Below are positions 1 to 11,655 of a stretch of DNA of 64,000 nt, in pieces; position 1 is the stretch's first letter; each line of letters opens with the position of its first letter. The notes below the pieces were generated by a model. That model was not told the DNA's origin. It was given only the letters and a program-made list of their open reading frames with translations, and searched no databases. This DNA is from Cacajao melanocephalus (lineage: Eukaryota > Chordata > Mammalia > Primates > Pitheciidae), in assembly GCA_963573385.1 (NCBI GenBank), contig CAUYLG010047118.1, positions 62,001 to 126,000 of the forward strand, read 5' to 3'. Position numbers and translations under genes: made by a program.

Positions 1-185
1 TGTTATTTTCATATCTTTTGAGAGTATTTTATGATTTGTTTCATACAAGTTGTGATTTTTTTTGGTTAAATATATGCCTAGGCATTTTATTTTTGTTGCT
101 GGTTTAAATAAAGTTTTCTCTTTTGAATTATATCTTCTAACTGACTATTATTTGCATATATGAAGGCTAGTTTGTTTTTCCTTTA

Positions 186-293
186 AGAGGGGTCTTGCTA
201 TATTGCCCAGGCTGACCTCAAACTTTTGGCTCAAGCAATCCTCCTACCTCAGCCACTGGAGTACCTGAAACTACAGGTTCACACCACAATGCC
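186..293 (-). mobile_element. Alu fragment (old, single arm), antisense
   Basis: The stretch 'gggtcttgctatattgccc' followed by 'gctcaagcaatcctcctacc' is the reverse complement of an Alu arm of J or FLAM type. The L1 sequence continues on both sides, so this is a younger insertion into the L1M copy. No poly-T tail or clear target duplication is left. Confidence 0.7.
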
Positions 294-1508
294 AAGTTTA
301 GGTTACTGATTTTTATAGGTTAATTTTGTATCTTGCTATCTTGCTGAATTCTTTCATTAAGTTTTATCACTGATTCTCCAGAGTTTATCATTTAACTATC
401 ATCCATCTGCAAATAGACATAGTTTTATTTGTCTTTTGATTCTTATGCATCTAATTATTTTGTTGTATCTAATTACATTGGCTAGTATCTCCAGTAAAAT
501 ATTAAACAGTAGCTAATACAGCAGGTTTTCTAGCCTTTTCCCCAATGCCTATTGGGAATGTAGCATCTCCTCATTAAGTAAGATATACATGTAGATACAT
601 AGATATATGTGTGGTGTGGAGTGTGTGTGTATCTTCATATCTTCATGTCAAAGAAATCAAATTAAATAGCCAAACTAAAGAAATATGCATCCATTCTTAT
701 TTTCTGGAGAGATTTTATTAGGAATGGGTATCAAATTTGTCAAAAACTTTTCAGGATTTAGAGAGGCAATAAGTCTTTTAGACTTATTATAGGGAATTAT
801 GTTAATATAGGTTCTCATATTGAACCATCCTTTCATCCCTTAGATAAACCTCACTTGATTATATTTTCTTAATGAGGTATTAGAATCTGTTGGCTGATAT
901 ATTATTTAGGATTTTTCGTTAATGTTCATCAGTGATATTGGCCTATAATTTTATTTTTTGTGCTATTTTAAAAAGTCAGGTTTCTGTATCAATGTTATAC
1001 TTACTTCAAAAAGAATTTTTAATTAATTTTCTGTGCTCTTAAACAATCTATGTAGCTTTGGGATTATCTCATCTTTAAAGACTGATTAGAATTCCTCTAT
1101 GAAAGCATCTGAGCCTGCTGGCCTGCTGCTCTTGGGGAGATAGTTCCCTGATAATTTTTATGTCTTCTCTGGAAATTTGTCATTTAAAGCCTTTTATTTC
1201 TATTAATGTCAATTTTGTCAAAGCTTAGTTTCATAATAATTTATGCATTCAATCTAAGTTTTCAAATTTAATTGTATAGAAGTGTATATAACAGTATTTT
1301 ATAATTTTTAAAGAAGTTTTATTCGTATCAAGAGGTAATTCCTCCAAGTCATGTCATTTTCTATATATATGTTTTCTCATTTTAAAAATTAAATTATTTG
1401 GCAGTTTTTCATTTTATTGACTTCTCTTTTAAATAACTAGTATTTTGAAATATTAAGTTAGTCTATAGGTTTTCTGCTTTATGCTTTATTTTCTGCTCTG
1501 ATCTTTTC

Positions 1509-1510
<2 letters not shown>

Positions 1511-1550
<40 letters not shown>
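1511..1550. repeat. (GT)20 microsatellite
   Basis: Forty bases of uninterrupted GT dinucleotide inside the antisense L1M copy. A pure tract of 20 units is normally length-polymorphic in people, and it can adopt Z-DNA. Confidence 0.97.
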
Positions 1551-1556
<6 letters not shown>

Positions 1557-1620
1557 ATTTTTTTCTGTTTTAGGCTTTTGAAGTAGAAATTTTAATTATT
1601 TTTTAAACATTTGTATTATT

Positions 1621-3984
1621 CCAGATGAAGTCTCAGATATGTGCTTAGCACTTTAGCAATTAATGTTCAATTTCATCTTTTTGAGGGTGATTTTCTTTTT
1701 CTGTTTCACCTATGTACTCTATTTTCTTCCCTTGTTTCAAAGACAGTCTTACATTACAGTCTCTGAGAATGTAGTGACAATAGATCTCTGTAAAAATTTT
1801 AAAATTAGTGTTATGTCTTGTGGGTAATTTGAAATTCATGGCATTTTTTTCAGATAATGCTAAATGTGTGGGTCATGTGTGGTTTATTTATTCCCTCTTT
1901 TTGATCTTGCAGTTTGTAGGGAGATTTGATTCATGTGGCCATAATTATCCTTAATGGAAAACACTCCTACAGTTTAACAAATTTACTGTGTTTTGTGTTT
2001 CTTCTGCATCTTCCCCACTTATTTATCAAAGTTTGAGTACTTAGTAGATGTTCAACAAATGAATTAATATAAAAAATCATAATAAATTTTTTAAATTGTT
2101 TTTGCCTTGTCTTATTGCTTTGGCTCAAAGTAACTGTGATTTAGTAAATGTTTAGTAAACATTCTAGTCTTGGAACCAATAATTTCTCGTGATAACCAGT
2201 CTTAATTGGAAAACCAATTACAACTTGAATCTGGTGAACAGAAGTATCTTCCTCCTTTACCTTTGTCTTGGATCTTTGTACTACTGACTTGGGAAAATGT
2301 TAATTGATCTGTTGCAGTACTGCAGCAATAATTCCGTTTAACTGGAAACAACTGTCTTATACTTAGTGAAAGAACAGTGCAAGGGTGCAAGACTCTAATA
2401 CACAGATAAACTCTAGACACTGGTGGAACATTTGGTAGGTGAAAAAGCTTGTGTAGGGTTCAGTATAAACAGGAAAGGCAAAGACAACGGTAGGATGCCA
2501 CTGTTTAGCATAAGGAAATGAAGTTTCCCTTTTTTTGAATTCTTGGAGAGAGTTTAGCAACCTATGTGCCTTGGGTGAAGAGTTGATGGATAAAAGATCT
2601 GAGATGGTCTGTGGCTTCCAAGATGGCAAGTAATAAAGATGCTGCAAATAGGGTCCAACAGAAAGGGAGGGCTGGCCAATGGGCTAAAGGGATGAAGACT
2701 TCACTGAAATTGAGCTGAAAGGAATTCTCCTGGGTCATTTCATAGATTCACTGTATAATACGGTATGAAGTCTTGGGAGGCTGTGAGGTTAAATGCAGGA
2801 TCAGCTGCTTTCCAAGGCCTCAAATATCTGCTCCAGAGAAGGACTATAGTGTCAAGATTTGGGAGATAGATTTGTTTTGCCTGATTAGGTCATCTAGGAA
2901 TACTTACAGTCTATATGCATTTTGCCCAAGTAATGTTTGACATGAATATCATACAATATTTTCTGTTAATTACATTTGTCAACATAACATTGCGGTAAGA
3001 ATGCTTGTATTTTATAAAAACTCAGGAGTAATGGGGAGGGAGAATATGCCATCCAGCAATATTTCATAAAACTAATTACCTGAGGGAATTGAGAAAAATT
3101 TGTGCAGTTGGAATCACTGCACAGGTACAGTAATAAGCTCGTATAAAAGATGAAGTGTTCTCATTACAAAGAAATTATTATAATGCATGACAATTTTAAA
3201 TTACTCTCCTTATTTTGTGTTGCATTTAGTTTTTATTGGAAAGTAAAACAAAGCAGATAGGAATTTGTCATCCATTTTTAGTTTCACGTTTTAATTACTC
3301 TGAAGTCATTCAGGATAGGTGGCTTTTGATTTTAAATACTATTCTGAAAAAATTTTTATTTACTTAAAATTAAACTATGATGAATACATATTCACTTTTG
3401 GTTTTAAAAACTATGTTGATGGCATATAAAAGAGTTAATAATAAAAGCTGCTTCAATTATGCCCCGTATGTCTGTGTAATGCCTGTTTTGCTTAATTTTC
3501 TTTCCATGCCTAAGGACATACAATAGTTATCATTTATTGTATGATTTTAAAAATGTTTATTAAGTATTTCTTTCAGTTTTTTCAGGAAAACAAACATTCA
3601 CAAAACCCACGTATTCTTGGCTTCTGTTTTTTGTTGTTATAATTCCTTTAGTTACATCTGAAACAAACAGGAAAATCCACAGAAATCTAAGAGGCAAAAA
3701 ATAAATGCTCTTTTCTGTAATTGTAAGATGATCTTGTTCTATAAATGCAGCCGACGGAAGAGTAAAGAGAAAAAATAAAATCAGGCCAATATTGAGAGTC
3801 CTCGTTCTCTCTGTGTGTATATGTGAGTGGAGGGGAGGGTAAAGGTGGTGGTGGAGAGATGGTATGAGGAATACAGGTACTTTTATTTTAAGCAGTATTG
3901 GCTAAGGAGTCATGCATTTTAATTTGTTTAAAACATAACACTTATGATGCTCCTTGCTGATTCTCTACACAATAGCTAACTGCC
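1621..3984. other. Single-copy AT-rich DNA, no gene recognised
   Basis: No exon, RNA gene or complete repeat is recognised. A weak L2-like tail ('cttagtagatgttcaacaaa', 2040-2059) is the only repeat hint. Open frames at 2202-2420 and 2363-2647 (minus strand) have no family resemblance and overlap each other, as chance frames do. Confidence 0.5.
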
Positions 3985-4410
3985 ACCCTTTTCTTTTTTC
4001 AGGTGGGTAGAGACCACAGCCTGTGTGAGAAACTAAAAACACAGACCCTTGCCTTCCTACTTTTCTTGATGGCAATGGCAGTTTGACCCAATGGTGACCA
4101 TTGATACATAAGAAATTTGTTGGAGGAACTTACAGGAAATCTCCTTCTCCCTGATAGAGAGACACTTGAGGAGAATTTCCTTGCCCCTCCGGCCTTCCTT
4201 GCCCCACTCACACCAGGGTTGTATGTGTATATGATGCTTGGAACAGCTACAGCCATCTTGGATTATGCAGATGGCCATGAAACACAGAGGATGTCAGGGG
4301 AAACACACCTGGAAAGTCTGTATCCTCGAGGTTGCTGAGTCACTGCATCAACCTGGAGACCACTATACACCTGGGCTTCAATTTTTCAAGTCATTTTTAA
4401 TCTCATATTC
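3985..4410 (+). mobile_element. MaLR/MLT1-like LTR, degraded
   Basis: The order of blocks resembles old MLT1 LTRs: a segment around 4137-4165 reading like 'ggaaatctccttctccctga', then the 'cagctacagccatcttgga' block at 4244-4262, then a 'gttgctgagtcactgcatca' block near 4331. The edges are not clear and no target duplication is visible. Several 70-90 aa frames on both strands overlap here and are by-products of the LTR. Confidence 0.45.
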
Positions 4411-5204
4411 TATTACATGGAGCCCAATACGTGTTATTTACATGGATATCCAATTTTTTTTTTTAACCTTAGAAAACACTGAGTTGGCAAAGAATCTAAC
4501 ATGGTTATAGCCACACGTTATGTAATGTTACCTGACTGATACCTGTAGAGTCACATGTTTCTTCTTTGTAAGCATAAGGTGCATGGATTTCTTTGTAATT
4601 ATTGTAATTCCTAAATCCTGTTAAAAATCCCATCTCCACTGCATCTCTTTCACAGCTAGTGAAAACTGTTTAGCCATTTCTAGTTTTCATTTTAACCTTC
4701 CCCAGTTTCCCTCCTCCTTTGTCATCTCTCCCACCAATCAACATAAAGTGCTCCACTGAATCCAGAAGTGTTCTCTGTCTAAACACAGCAGGCTGCCATT
4801 ACCCAGTGTGACTTTCTCACTTGCCACCTTACAATTTGTGCTTGCTTTCTGCTCAGGAATCAAATAGTTTGGTCTTATTATTATCTTAGTATACACACAG
4901 GACTTTTTAATGATGGAATCTCCTAGGTAGGTGGGAGCATGTATGTTCTCAGTAATTTGCTATCGTATCTCATTTATAATCATATGTTTCAGACTAAATC
5001 AAACAACTAGTATAACAGTATAGATTAACCATATACACCAGACTAAGTTAAATAAATGGAACAAAATATCCGTAGTTAGAACCGTCCCATTAAATCTGAG
5101 GTATACAGTTGCACAATTTATGCAATAGCAATCTGCAAAGAGCTGATTAATAATTAGCCTACTGATCACACAGTATCTGCTGAATATTTACTCTTTTTCC
5201 CAGT
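4411..5204. other. Single-copy DNA, nothing recognised
   Basis: AT-rich sequence without a recognised repeat, exon or RNA gene. Confidence 0.45.
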
Positions 5205-5375
5205 CAAAAATATTTATTATAACATTTAGAAGCAACACATGCTTATATAGAAAATGTAGAAACTGCAGACAGAAAGACATAAACATAAATTACTCAAGTA
5301 CCTATATTCCAAAACAATGCTGTTAAAATTTTGGTATTTTGCCCTGCAATACTTTTTTTCTGCATAGGTTTCAGT
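5205..5375 (-). mobile_element. Old L1M 3'-end fragment, antisense
   Basis: The succession 'acacatgcttatatagaaaa', a 'tatattccaaaacaatgctg' block and 'gttaaaattttggtattttg' matches the reverse complement of the L1M 3' region that also occurs at 8425-9000. Only about 170 bases are kept. Confidence 0.5.
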
Positions 5376-5559
5376 AGGAATTTTTGTTCGTTTGTTTGAA
5401 GCTATTGACCAGACAGAACTGAGACTGAAGGAGTGTTATGTTAGGAAAGCTTCCCTAAAACTCTTCCCGAGCCCATATTAATCATAGAACAATACTTACA
5501 ACTTTGATTGTTTATTATCTTCAAGATGATGTCCTTTAGTTTTCAAAATACTGTATTTA

Positions 5560-5725
5560 TGAAGTAATATTATTATTTATATTTTAAAGATGAGGTACCT
5601 AGGTCAGAGAAATTAAAGAATTTGCCCGAGGTGAAACACGTGCTGCGTCCTAAAGCTGGAAATGAAGTCCATGCCTGACTTGACTTCAAAGCAGGTGTTC
5701 TTTTTTTCTCTTATGCTTTTACCCA
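5560..5725 (-). mobile_element. MIR SINE, antisense
   Basis: The core is 'ttaaagatgaggtacctagg' near 5584, then 'agagaaattaaagaatttgc' and an 'acacgtgctgcgtcctaaag' block. It corresponds to the reverse complement of the tRNA-derived MIR core ('acagatgaggaaactgaggc' in the family). It is degraded. Confidence 0.55.
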
Positions 5726-7359
5726 ATTACCAAACGTCAGAACCAGCAGGGAGTTGTTTGGTTCCAGACTTTTTGTTTTATAAACGAGGAGACTATCAAG
5801 AAGGATGCTTTGGAAATTAGGCCTAGAGGTTGCTCTTTTTGGATTCCGTTTCTCCTGTAGTCTCTCTTCTCATCTGGTCAATAGCTTCAAACCAAAGAAC
5901 AAAAATTCCTTCTGAATCCTATGCAGAGAAAAATTGTTACAGGGCAAAATGCCAAAATGTTAACAGTTTTGTTTTGGAATATAGGGACTTGATTAATTTT
6001 TGTTTATGTCTTTCGATCTGCAGTTTCTACATTTTCTATATAAGCGTGTGTTGCTTTTAGATGTTTTAAGTTAAGCTCCGTTGGTCAGTCTCCAGCCTCT
6101 TTCTGCCTTTCCCCTCCATACAATCCCTAGTACTAGGCACTGTACAAATTACTCCAAATGGTGAAAATCAACAATCATGAGCACTCTAAATTCTAAGAGT
6201 TTTGAGGCGGTCTTTGACAAAAGATAATGTCTTTCATTTGATGTGCCCAACCCTCAGATGCCATCCCTAAAAGCAAGGCCCCATTTTACATCCAATCCAG
6301 CTTTCAAACAGGGTGAACATTTCAGGGCAGAGCAAGGAGGAGAGATTATAGAGCCTAAAGCTGGCAGAGGACAGCCAAAATCAGTTTATTTGGGGTGTGC
6401 TTGCTTTCTTAAGCCTGCATCCTAGTCAAAACTGGATACAGCTGTCCTTTTTCAAGGCAATTTCACTCCAAGACTGAGTGTTTGGATTTCAGCTTGTTGT
6501 TTAAGAGTTCTAGAATTCAAACGGTCACCTTGAGGAAGGAAGGTTAGCACTCCATTAAGATGGATGGGGAAAGTTCACACCTCTCACTTTTACTTTATTT
6601 CTTTGCTTTTCTTTCTTGCCTGCAAACTCAGCAAAGCTAAAGCACATTTACTACACAATCTGTTTTTATACCCACTGGGCTGAAAAGTTGATTTACTAAA
6701 GAACTTGGATTTTCCAGGAAAAGGAAAAGTCCACAGAGAGTTTTAAAGTCTGCAAAATAGGTAGGATTATCAGAGGAATAAGAAACCTTATGCTAGATCC
6801 TTTGGTTCTTAAATCAATCCCCAAAGAGGTTTTAAAGCTCATGTCCTTCTTGGATGGTTCTTCTGGACCTTCTTATAAATGCTCTTCATATAATATTTGT
6901 TAAGAGGGAGAGCTAAAGCTGGCAGCATTTCTGTGAAACACTGGCTGGTGCATTTTTGTTCTGCTAGCTTTTGCAAATGTTGATGGAAAAGCAATGGAAG
7001 GGAGTTAATATTTGCTAAGTGCCTAGCATGTGAAAACCTTGGCCTGGACACCACGGCAGATGGTGAAGAATAATACCTGGTTCAGTCTCTTACCTCTGAT
7101 GAAGGAAAACACACAATTTCCCTAATATAAGCCCCAGACTCCAAGAATAGTTATAATAGAGATTCATGCAATAGGTCCATAAAGAAAGGAATGAGTTCTT
7201 TTTGATTGGGACATTTAAAACCACTTATTGGAGTTGGGTTTCAAAACCAGTTTGGAGGATCTGATAGGGGAAAGATTAACTGAGTGGGACAGTTCCTTTA
7301 GCAAAAGAGTAAGGTAAACCAGAATATGCAGTATTGAGAGCTGAAAGCTACTCTCAGTT
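5726..7359. other. Single-copy DNA, nothing recognised
   Basis: No repeat or gene is recognised. Short frames at 5830-6060, 6243-6425 and 6839-7054 (minus) carry no domain or motif I know. Confidence 0.45.
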
Positions 7360-7750
7360 ATCTGCAGTGGGTAAGGCAGAGACTGGTGACGTTCCCCATC
7401 CTTGCCTCCCGTTTGTGAACATACAGAAGGACCACATTCCTCAGTCCCACTTGTGGTTAAGTGGGGTCCTGTGACTGTTCTCTGGCAAATGGAATGAAGA
7501 TAGAGTGATGGATGCCTTTCCTCCTTTTTTTTCGTGGCTTGTTTGGCCAGCTGAATGCAGAGGATCTAGCAAAGCCCTCCGAGGAAGCTCTTACAGATGC
7601 TGGTCCCATAAAATAAAAAAAGCCAAGATGCTGTAACCATGGAACAGAAGGCCATGCACCAAATACCTGATCAGACTGTGAAGGGAACAAGAATGATTGT
7701 ATTAAACCACTGAGATTATTTGCTGTTGTTATAGAAGCTGGCATTATAGT
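7360..7750 (+). mobile_element. MaLR/MLT1-like LTR
   Basis: The layout follows an old MLT1 LTR: 'agtcccacttgtggttaagt' near 7443, a 'gactgttctctggcaaatgg' block, a 'cagatgctggtccc' block, a 'ccaagatgctgtaaccatgg' block at 7623, and a 3' end with 'attaaaccactgag' followed by 'gttatagaagctggcatta'. The 140-aa minus-strand frame at 7457-7879 crosses it and is not a gene. Confidence 0.5.
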
Positions 7751-7775
7751 GGGGATGGTAAGGCTGAAAGCGTAG

Positions 7776-8234
<459 letters not shown>

Positions 8235-8424
8235 TGAGTTTCTTGGGGTTGTTTTATGCTGACAACTTAATTGGGGTTCTAAGTAAAAATGTTAGAAAGT
8301 AGGGAGTTTCTTCACTACAGAGGATACTTGGGTATCTCATAGCTTATGGAAAGAAGAAACAGACTTGGGTTGCTCTGAGGAGATGGGTCTAAAGCTGGCT
8401 GGTTTGGGATGACTTTAAAAACAC

Positions 8425-9000
8425 CTTTTACTGCTTTCTTTGATTAGAAGAGTAATATACATTCCTTGTAGAAAATTTGGAAAGCATACAAATGTCAAGG
8501 GAATAAGTTAATAACTATTGTTTATGTTTTGGTGTGTTTCCTTCCAGTTTTTCTCCTTGTCTCTTTCTCTATATTATATGTAAATATAGGTGTATATCAC
8601 TGAATTATAGAATTTATAGTATAATTTATTTTTCATTATTAAATTGCTTTATAAACTTAATTTTAAATAGTTGTATAACCTTTTAATTATATGAATATGC
8701 CATAATTTTTACTATTTCTCATAAAGCTGAATACAATTATTTTCAGGTTCTTTTTTATCATTTTGACAAGAATGAATATCATTACTCACAAATATTTGCC
8801 CGGATTCTTGGCTAGATTTTTAGGCTAGAGTCCTAGAAATAGAGTTTGTAGTAAAAGAGTTTGAAAAATTTTAAAAGATCTTGGTGGGCATAAGAAATTA
8901 GCTTTCTAGAAAGTTTATAGCAGTTTACTTTTCCATCAGCAGAATGAGACTACCTGTCTTACAACCCCTTCAGTGCATCCAATGCATTGACAAGTAGCAT
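8425..9000 (-). mobile_element. Old L1M 3' region, antisense
   Basis: Landmarks in order: 'ttccttgtagaaaatttgga' (8463), 'gttttggtgtgtttccttcc' (8526), 'atatgccataatttttacta' (8696), and 'tcctagaaatagagtttgta' (8830), ending with the 'tttacttttccatcagcaga' block. The order is that of the reverse complement of L1M 3' ORF2/UTR. No frame is open. Confidence 0.6.
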
Positions 9001-9174
9001 TAAAAATTATCTACTATATATAGTTTTCTCAATAGGTCACAGATTGAAGGAAATAAATCCACGATACATGCGGTAACCTATTTTCTGTTGGCCAAGTGGC
9101 TGTCTTCTGCTGATGTAGGTATAAATATTTCATTTTAAGAAGCCACAGGCGTCTTCTGATCATAGCATGTAATA

Positions 9175-9525
9175 TGCCATTTGCATTTAATACAACCTGG
9201 GCTAAACTGTGAACAAATCACCCCAAAATTTCAGTAGCTTAACACAATATAATCTTATTTCTTGCTCAGGGTACATGACCTGCAGGTCAGTTGTGGGTAC
9301 TTCAGCCGTTCATAAGTACTATAACCTAGAGAAGGGAATATGGTAAATCATGTCTTTAATTTTTCACCTGGAAGCAATACATGTCATTTCCATTCACATC
9401 TCCTATAGTCACATGCCACAGTGACTATAAGGGTGTGGGAAGTGACAGTGCTACCATGTGCCTAGGGAAAGAACAGAGAATATTCAGTGGCCAGCACTAA
9501 TGACTATCACCCGTGACTGGCCTTT
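9175..9525 (+). mobile_element. LTR-like interspersed repeat (family A of this window)
   Basis: A left end of the type 'aaatcaccccaaaatttcag ... cttaacacaatataatctta' and a right end 'cagcactaatgactatcacc' match a common mammalian repeat with the layout of an ERVL-type LTR. I recall the consensus but cannot fix the family name. The copy at 63640 to the window end is the same kind. Confidence 0.55.
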
Positions 9526-9620
9526 AACCTTTGAGGAAGGGGCTGTAGCCACAGCTAACCTCCTCCGTAGTGACTCCTGAAAGTGTCCCTTGGCAATTTT
9601 TTCCTTCTGAGTTTCTCAGA

Positions 9621-9938
9621 CATGGGTCAGCAAACTTTGGCCCATGGGCCAAATGTGGCCTGCTGCCTGTTTTTGTATGGTCTACTAGCTAAGAGTGTTT
9701 TTTACATTTTTAAATAGTTGGAAAAAGTCAAAAGTAATATTGTTGACACATGAAAATTATATAAAATTCAAATATACGTTCATAAAAGATTTTATTAGAA
9801 CACAGCCATTCTAACTGGTTTACATATTACCTGTAACTGATTGCATGATGTAATAGCAAAGTTGAGATGTTACAATGGAAACTTTATAATCTGTGGAGTT
9901 AAACATTTACCATTACAGAAAAAGTTTGCCAATCTCTG
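9621..9938 (+). mobile_element. hAT-like non-autonomous DNA transposon
   Basis: The left end 'catgggtcagcaaactttgg' and the right end 'aagtttgccaatctctg' are imperfect inverted repeats. The inner blocks 'cccatgggccaaatgtggcc' and 'attttattagaacacagcca' match a well-known hAT-type MER element. The flanking 8-mers (ttctcaga and atcttaaa) no longer match, so the target duplication is lost or the ends are off by a few bases. Confidence 0.7.
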
Positions 9939-9946
9939 ATCTTAAA

Positions 9947-11449
9947 CATGATCCTAAGGAAAATTAGAATCATTTCAATATGTCTGCCTGAAAAAAAATC
10001 ACCCCTATGGAAGTCATTATTTGCTAACTTTTTCAAATTCAGGTTGATAGATTCAAAACAAAAACAAAAAGTGTCCTCATTGTTGGTGTGCATTGTTGCA
10101 GTGGTTGTGCCTGAGCCATAGATGGAAGAGTGATGAGAACTGAAACCCAACAGCCAAATTGGGCGGAGATTGGAGAGGAAAGTCATTGGAATTACCAGGA
10201 GTTTGCCTGAATTGGATATTACAGTTGCAAACTGGACTAGATGAGTTTTTCACCAGGACTTTTCACCTCCTTGAGGATTTGTTATACAAATCTGCTCAAT
10301 GTTTCAAAATCAACCTGGATACAGACATAAGCCCTCATTGCCTCCTGTTAAAATACATGCATTCATACATACATTAAAAAGGAAGGAAAGATTGGCTCTC
10401 CAAGTGGAAGAAAAACCCCTGAGTTTTGTCATATACTTTCTCAGCTTATTGCTGCTGGAAATATTTCACTTACAACTGTGATTTTTAAAAAAATGTTTTG
10501 AATTTCTCCTTAGAGGTTTCATAAGCATTCAAATAGAATTGGCTTTCTGGGTGACTTACCACCTGTGCTGTGTAGGGTTTTCAAGGGGTATGTGCTGCAT
10601 CCACTGACAGAATATTCCTTGTGTTGAGACTGGGACTTCTTTGGTAACATGTTGGTCCAGGGACAAGTGCTATTTCTCTTTGTTTAGTGTTGAAATAATA
10701 ATACACCAATTAGTATTGCTAGGGATGGAATGAGAGAATCACATGCATATTCCAACTGAGGTCAGAATCCATTCTTTTGAAATGTCAAGAATGACATTCT
10801 CTAATTCCTATGTATATAGATTCCATTTATTTGCATACTTAAATTAACTCCTTTCTAATCCAGCTACACAGCTGCCAAAGACTTCCAGTGAAAGGCATTT
10901 TCTTCTAAAGTAACCATAACTCACAGCCGGCTCTGATTGGAGGAGTGCCTCCTTTGACTTCATGCCCATAATCAAAGGTACAGAAGCGTTTTATCTCATT
11001 CAAAGGGTAAGTTTTACTGCTTGGAAACAGACACCTCTGGTAACTCTTTGTTCCTTTCTCTCCTGAGATAGTTCCATGTTGCATCCTCTTTTTGCACTTA
11101 ATTTTTTTAAAATAAAAGACTTTTAAATCATTGACCATTCTATGTCATTCAGACGAGGGTGATCATTATTAAAATATTGTGTGTAGAGTTCTAATTACAT
11201 GATGTGTGTTTACATATCTCATTAAAAATTAACTGGCTATCCTTTCCCCTTTCCAACCTATGTAAAAATGCACACTTTGAGGAGTATACTTATCTGGACA
11301 GTCAGGCAGAACTGTTGAAATCCAGGTCACCCAGGAAGATCTAGGACATATAGTTGTCTTGCCCATATAGTACCCATCTAACTCTAGGACACAGGAGACA
11401 TCTTTAGATTGAATATAGAAAAGTAATAGTATGTCAATGACAATAATGT
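9947..11449. other. Single-copy DNA, nothing recognised
   Basis: No exon or complete repeat is recognised. Frames at 9899-10186 (minus), 10159-10377, 10299-10481 and 10905-11138 (minus) are short and overlap in different frames. Confidence 0.45.
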
Positions 11450-11655
11450 GTTGTGGAGGTAAAGCATTCTCCTTTATGTTACTTCATTTAACTTTCCCAG
11501 TCCTCCTCTGAGACTGAGAAGGCCAGGGCCATTATCCACATTTCATAAATAAGAAAATTGAAACTCAAAAAGACTAAGTTACTTGGATGAGGAAGTCAAG
11601 ACTTGGAAGAGATTAGGCCTAGCTCTCTTTGTCCGTGGTTAGTTGCACTCCTTTG
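11450..11655 (-). mobile_element. MIR SINE, antisense
   Basis: The blocks 'gttacttcatttaactttcc', 'ccattatccacatttcataa' and 'gaaaattgaaactcaaaaag' followed by 'actaagttacttggatgagg' track the reverse complement of MIR. Confidence 0.7.

Larger units (their letters stand above)
1..1620 (-). mobile_element. Old L1 (L1M-type) ORF2 fragment, antisense
   Basis: Read on the + strand, this matches the reverse complement of L1 ORF2. Recognisable landmarks are the 'cctaggcattttatttt' block near 77, the 'tatcttgctgaattctttcatta' region near 339-360, the 'gttcatcagtgatattggcc' block near 922, and the 'ttctgctctgatctttt' block near 1490. Divergence is high and no frame is open, so this is a dead copy of an old L1M subfamily. 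It is split by an Alu fragment at 186-293 and carries a GT expansion near its right end. The right edge is approximate. Confidence 0.75.

Noticed and set aside
601..640. TG-rich stretch considered as a microsatellite
   Set aside because: Only four or five imperfect units, interrupted by other bases; too short to list.
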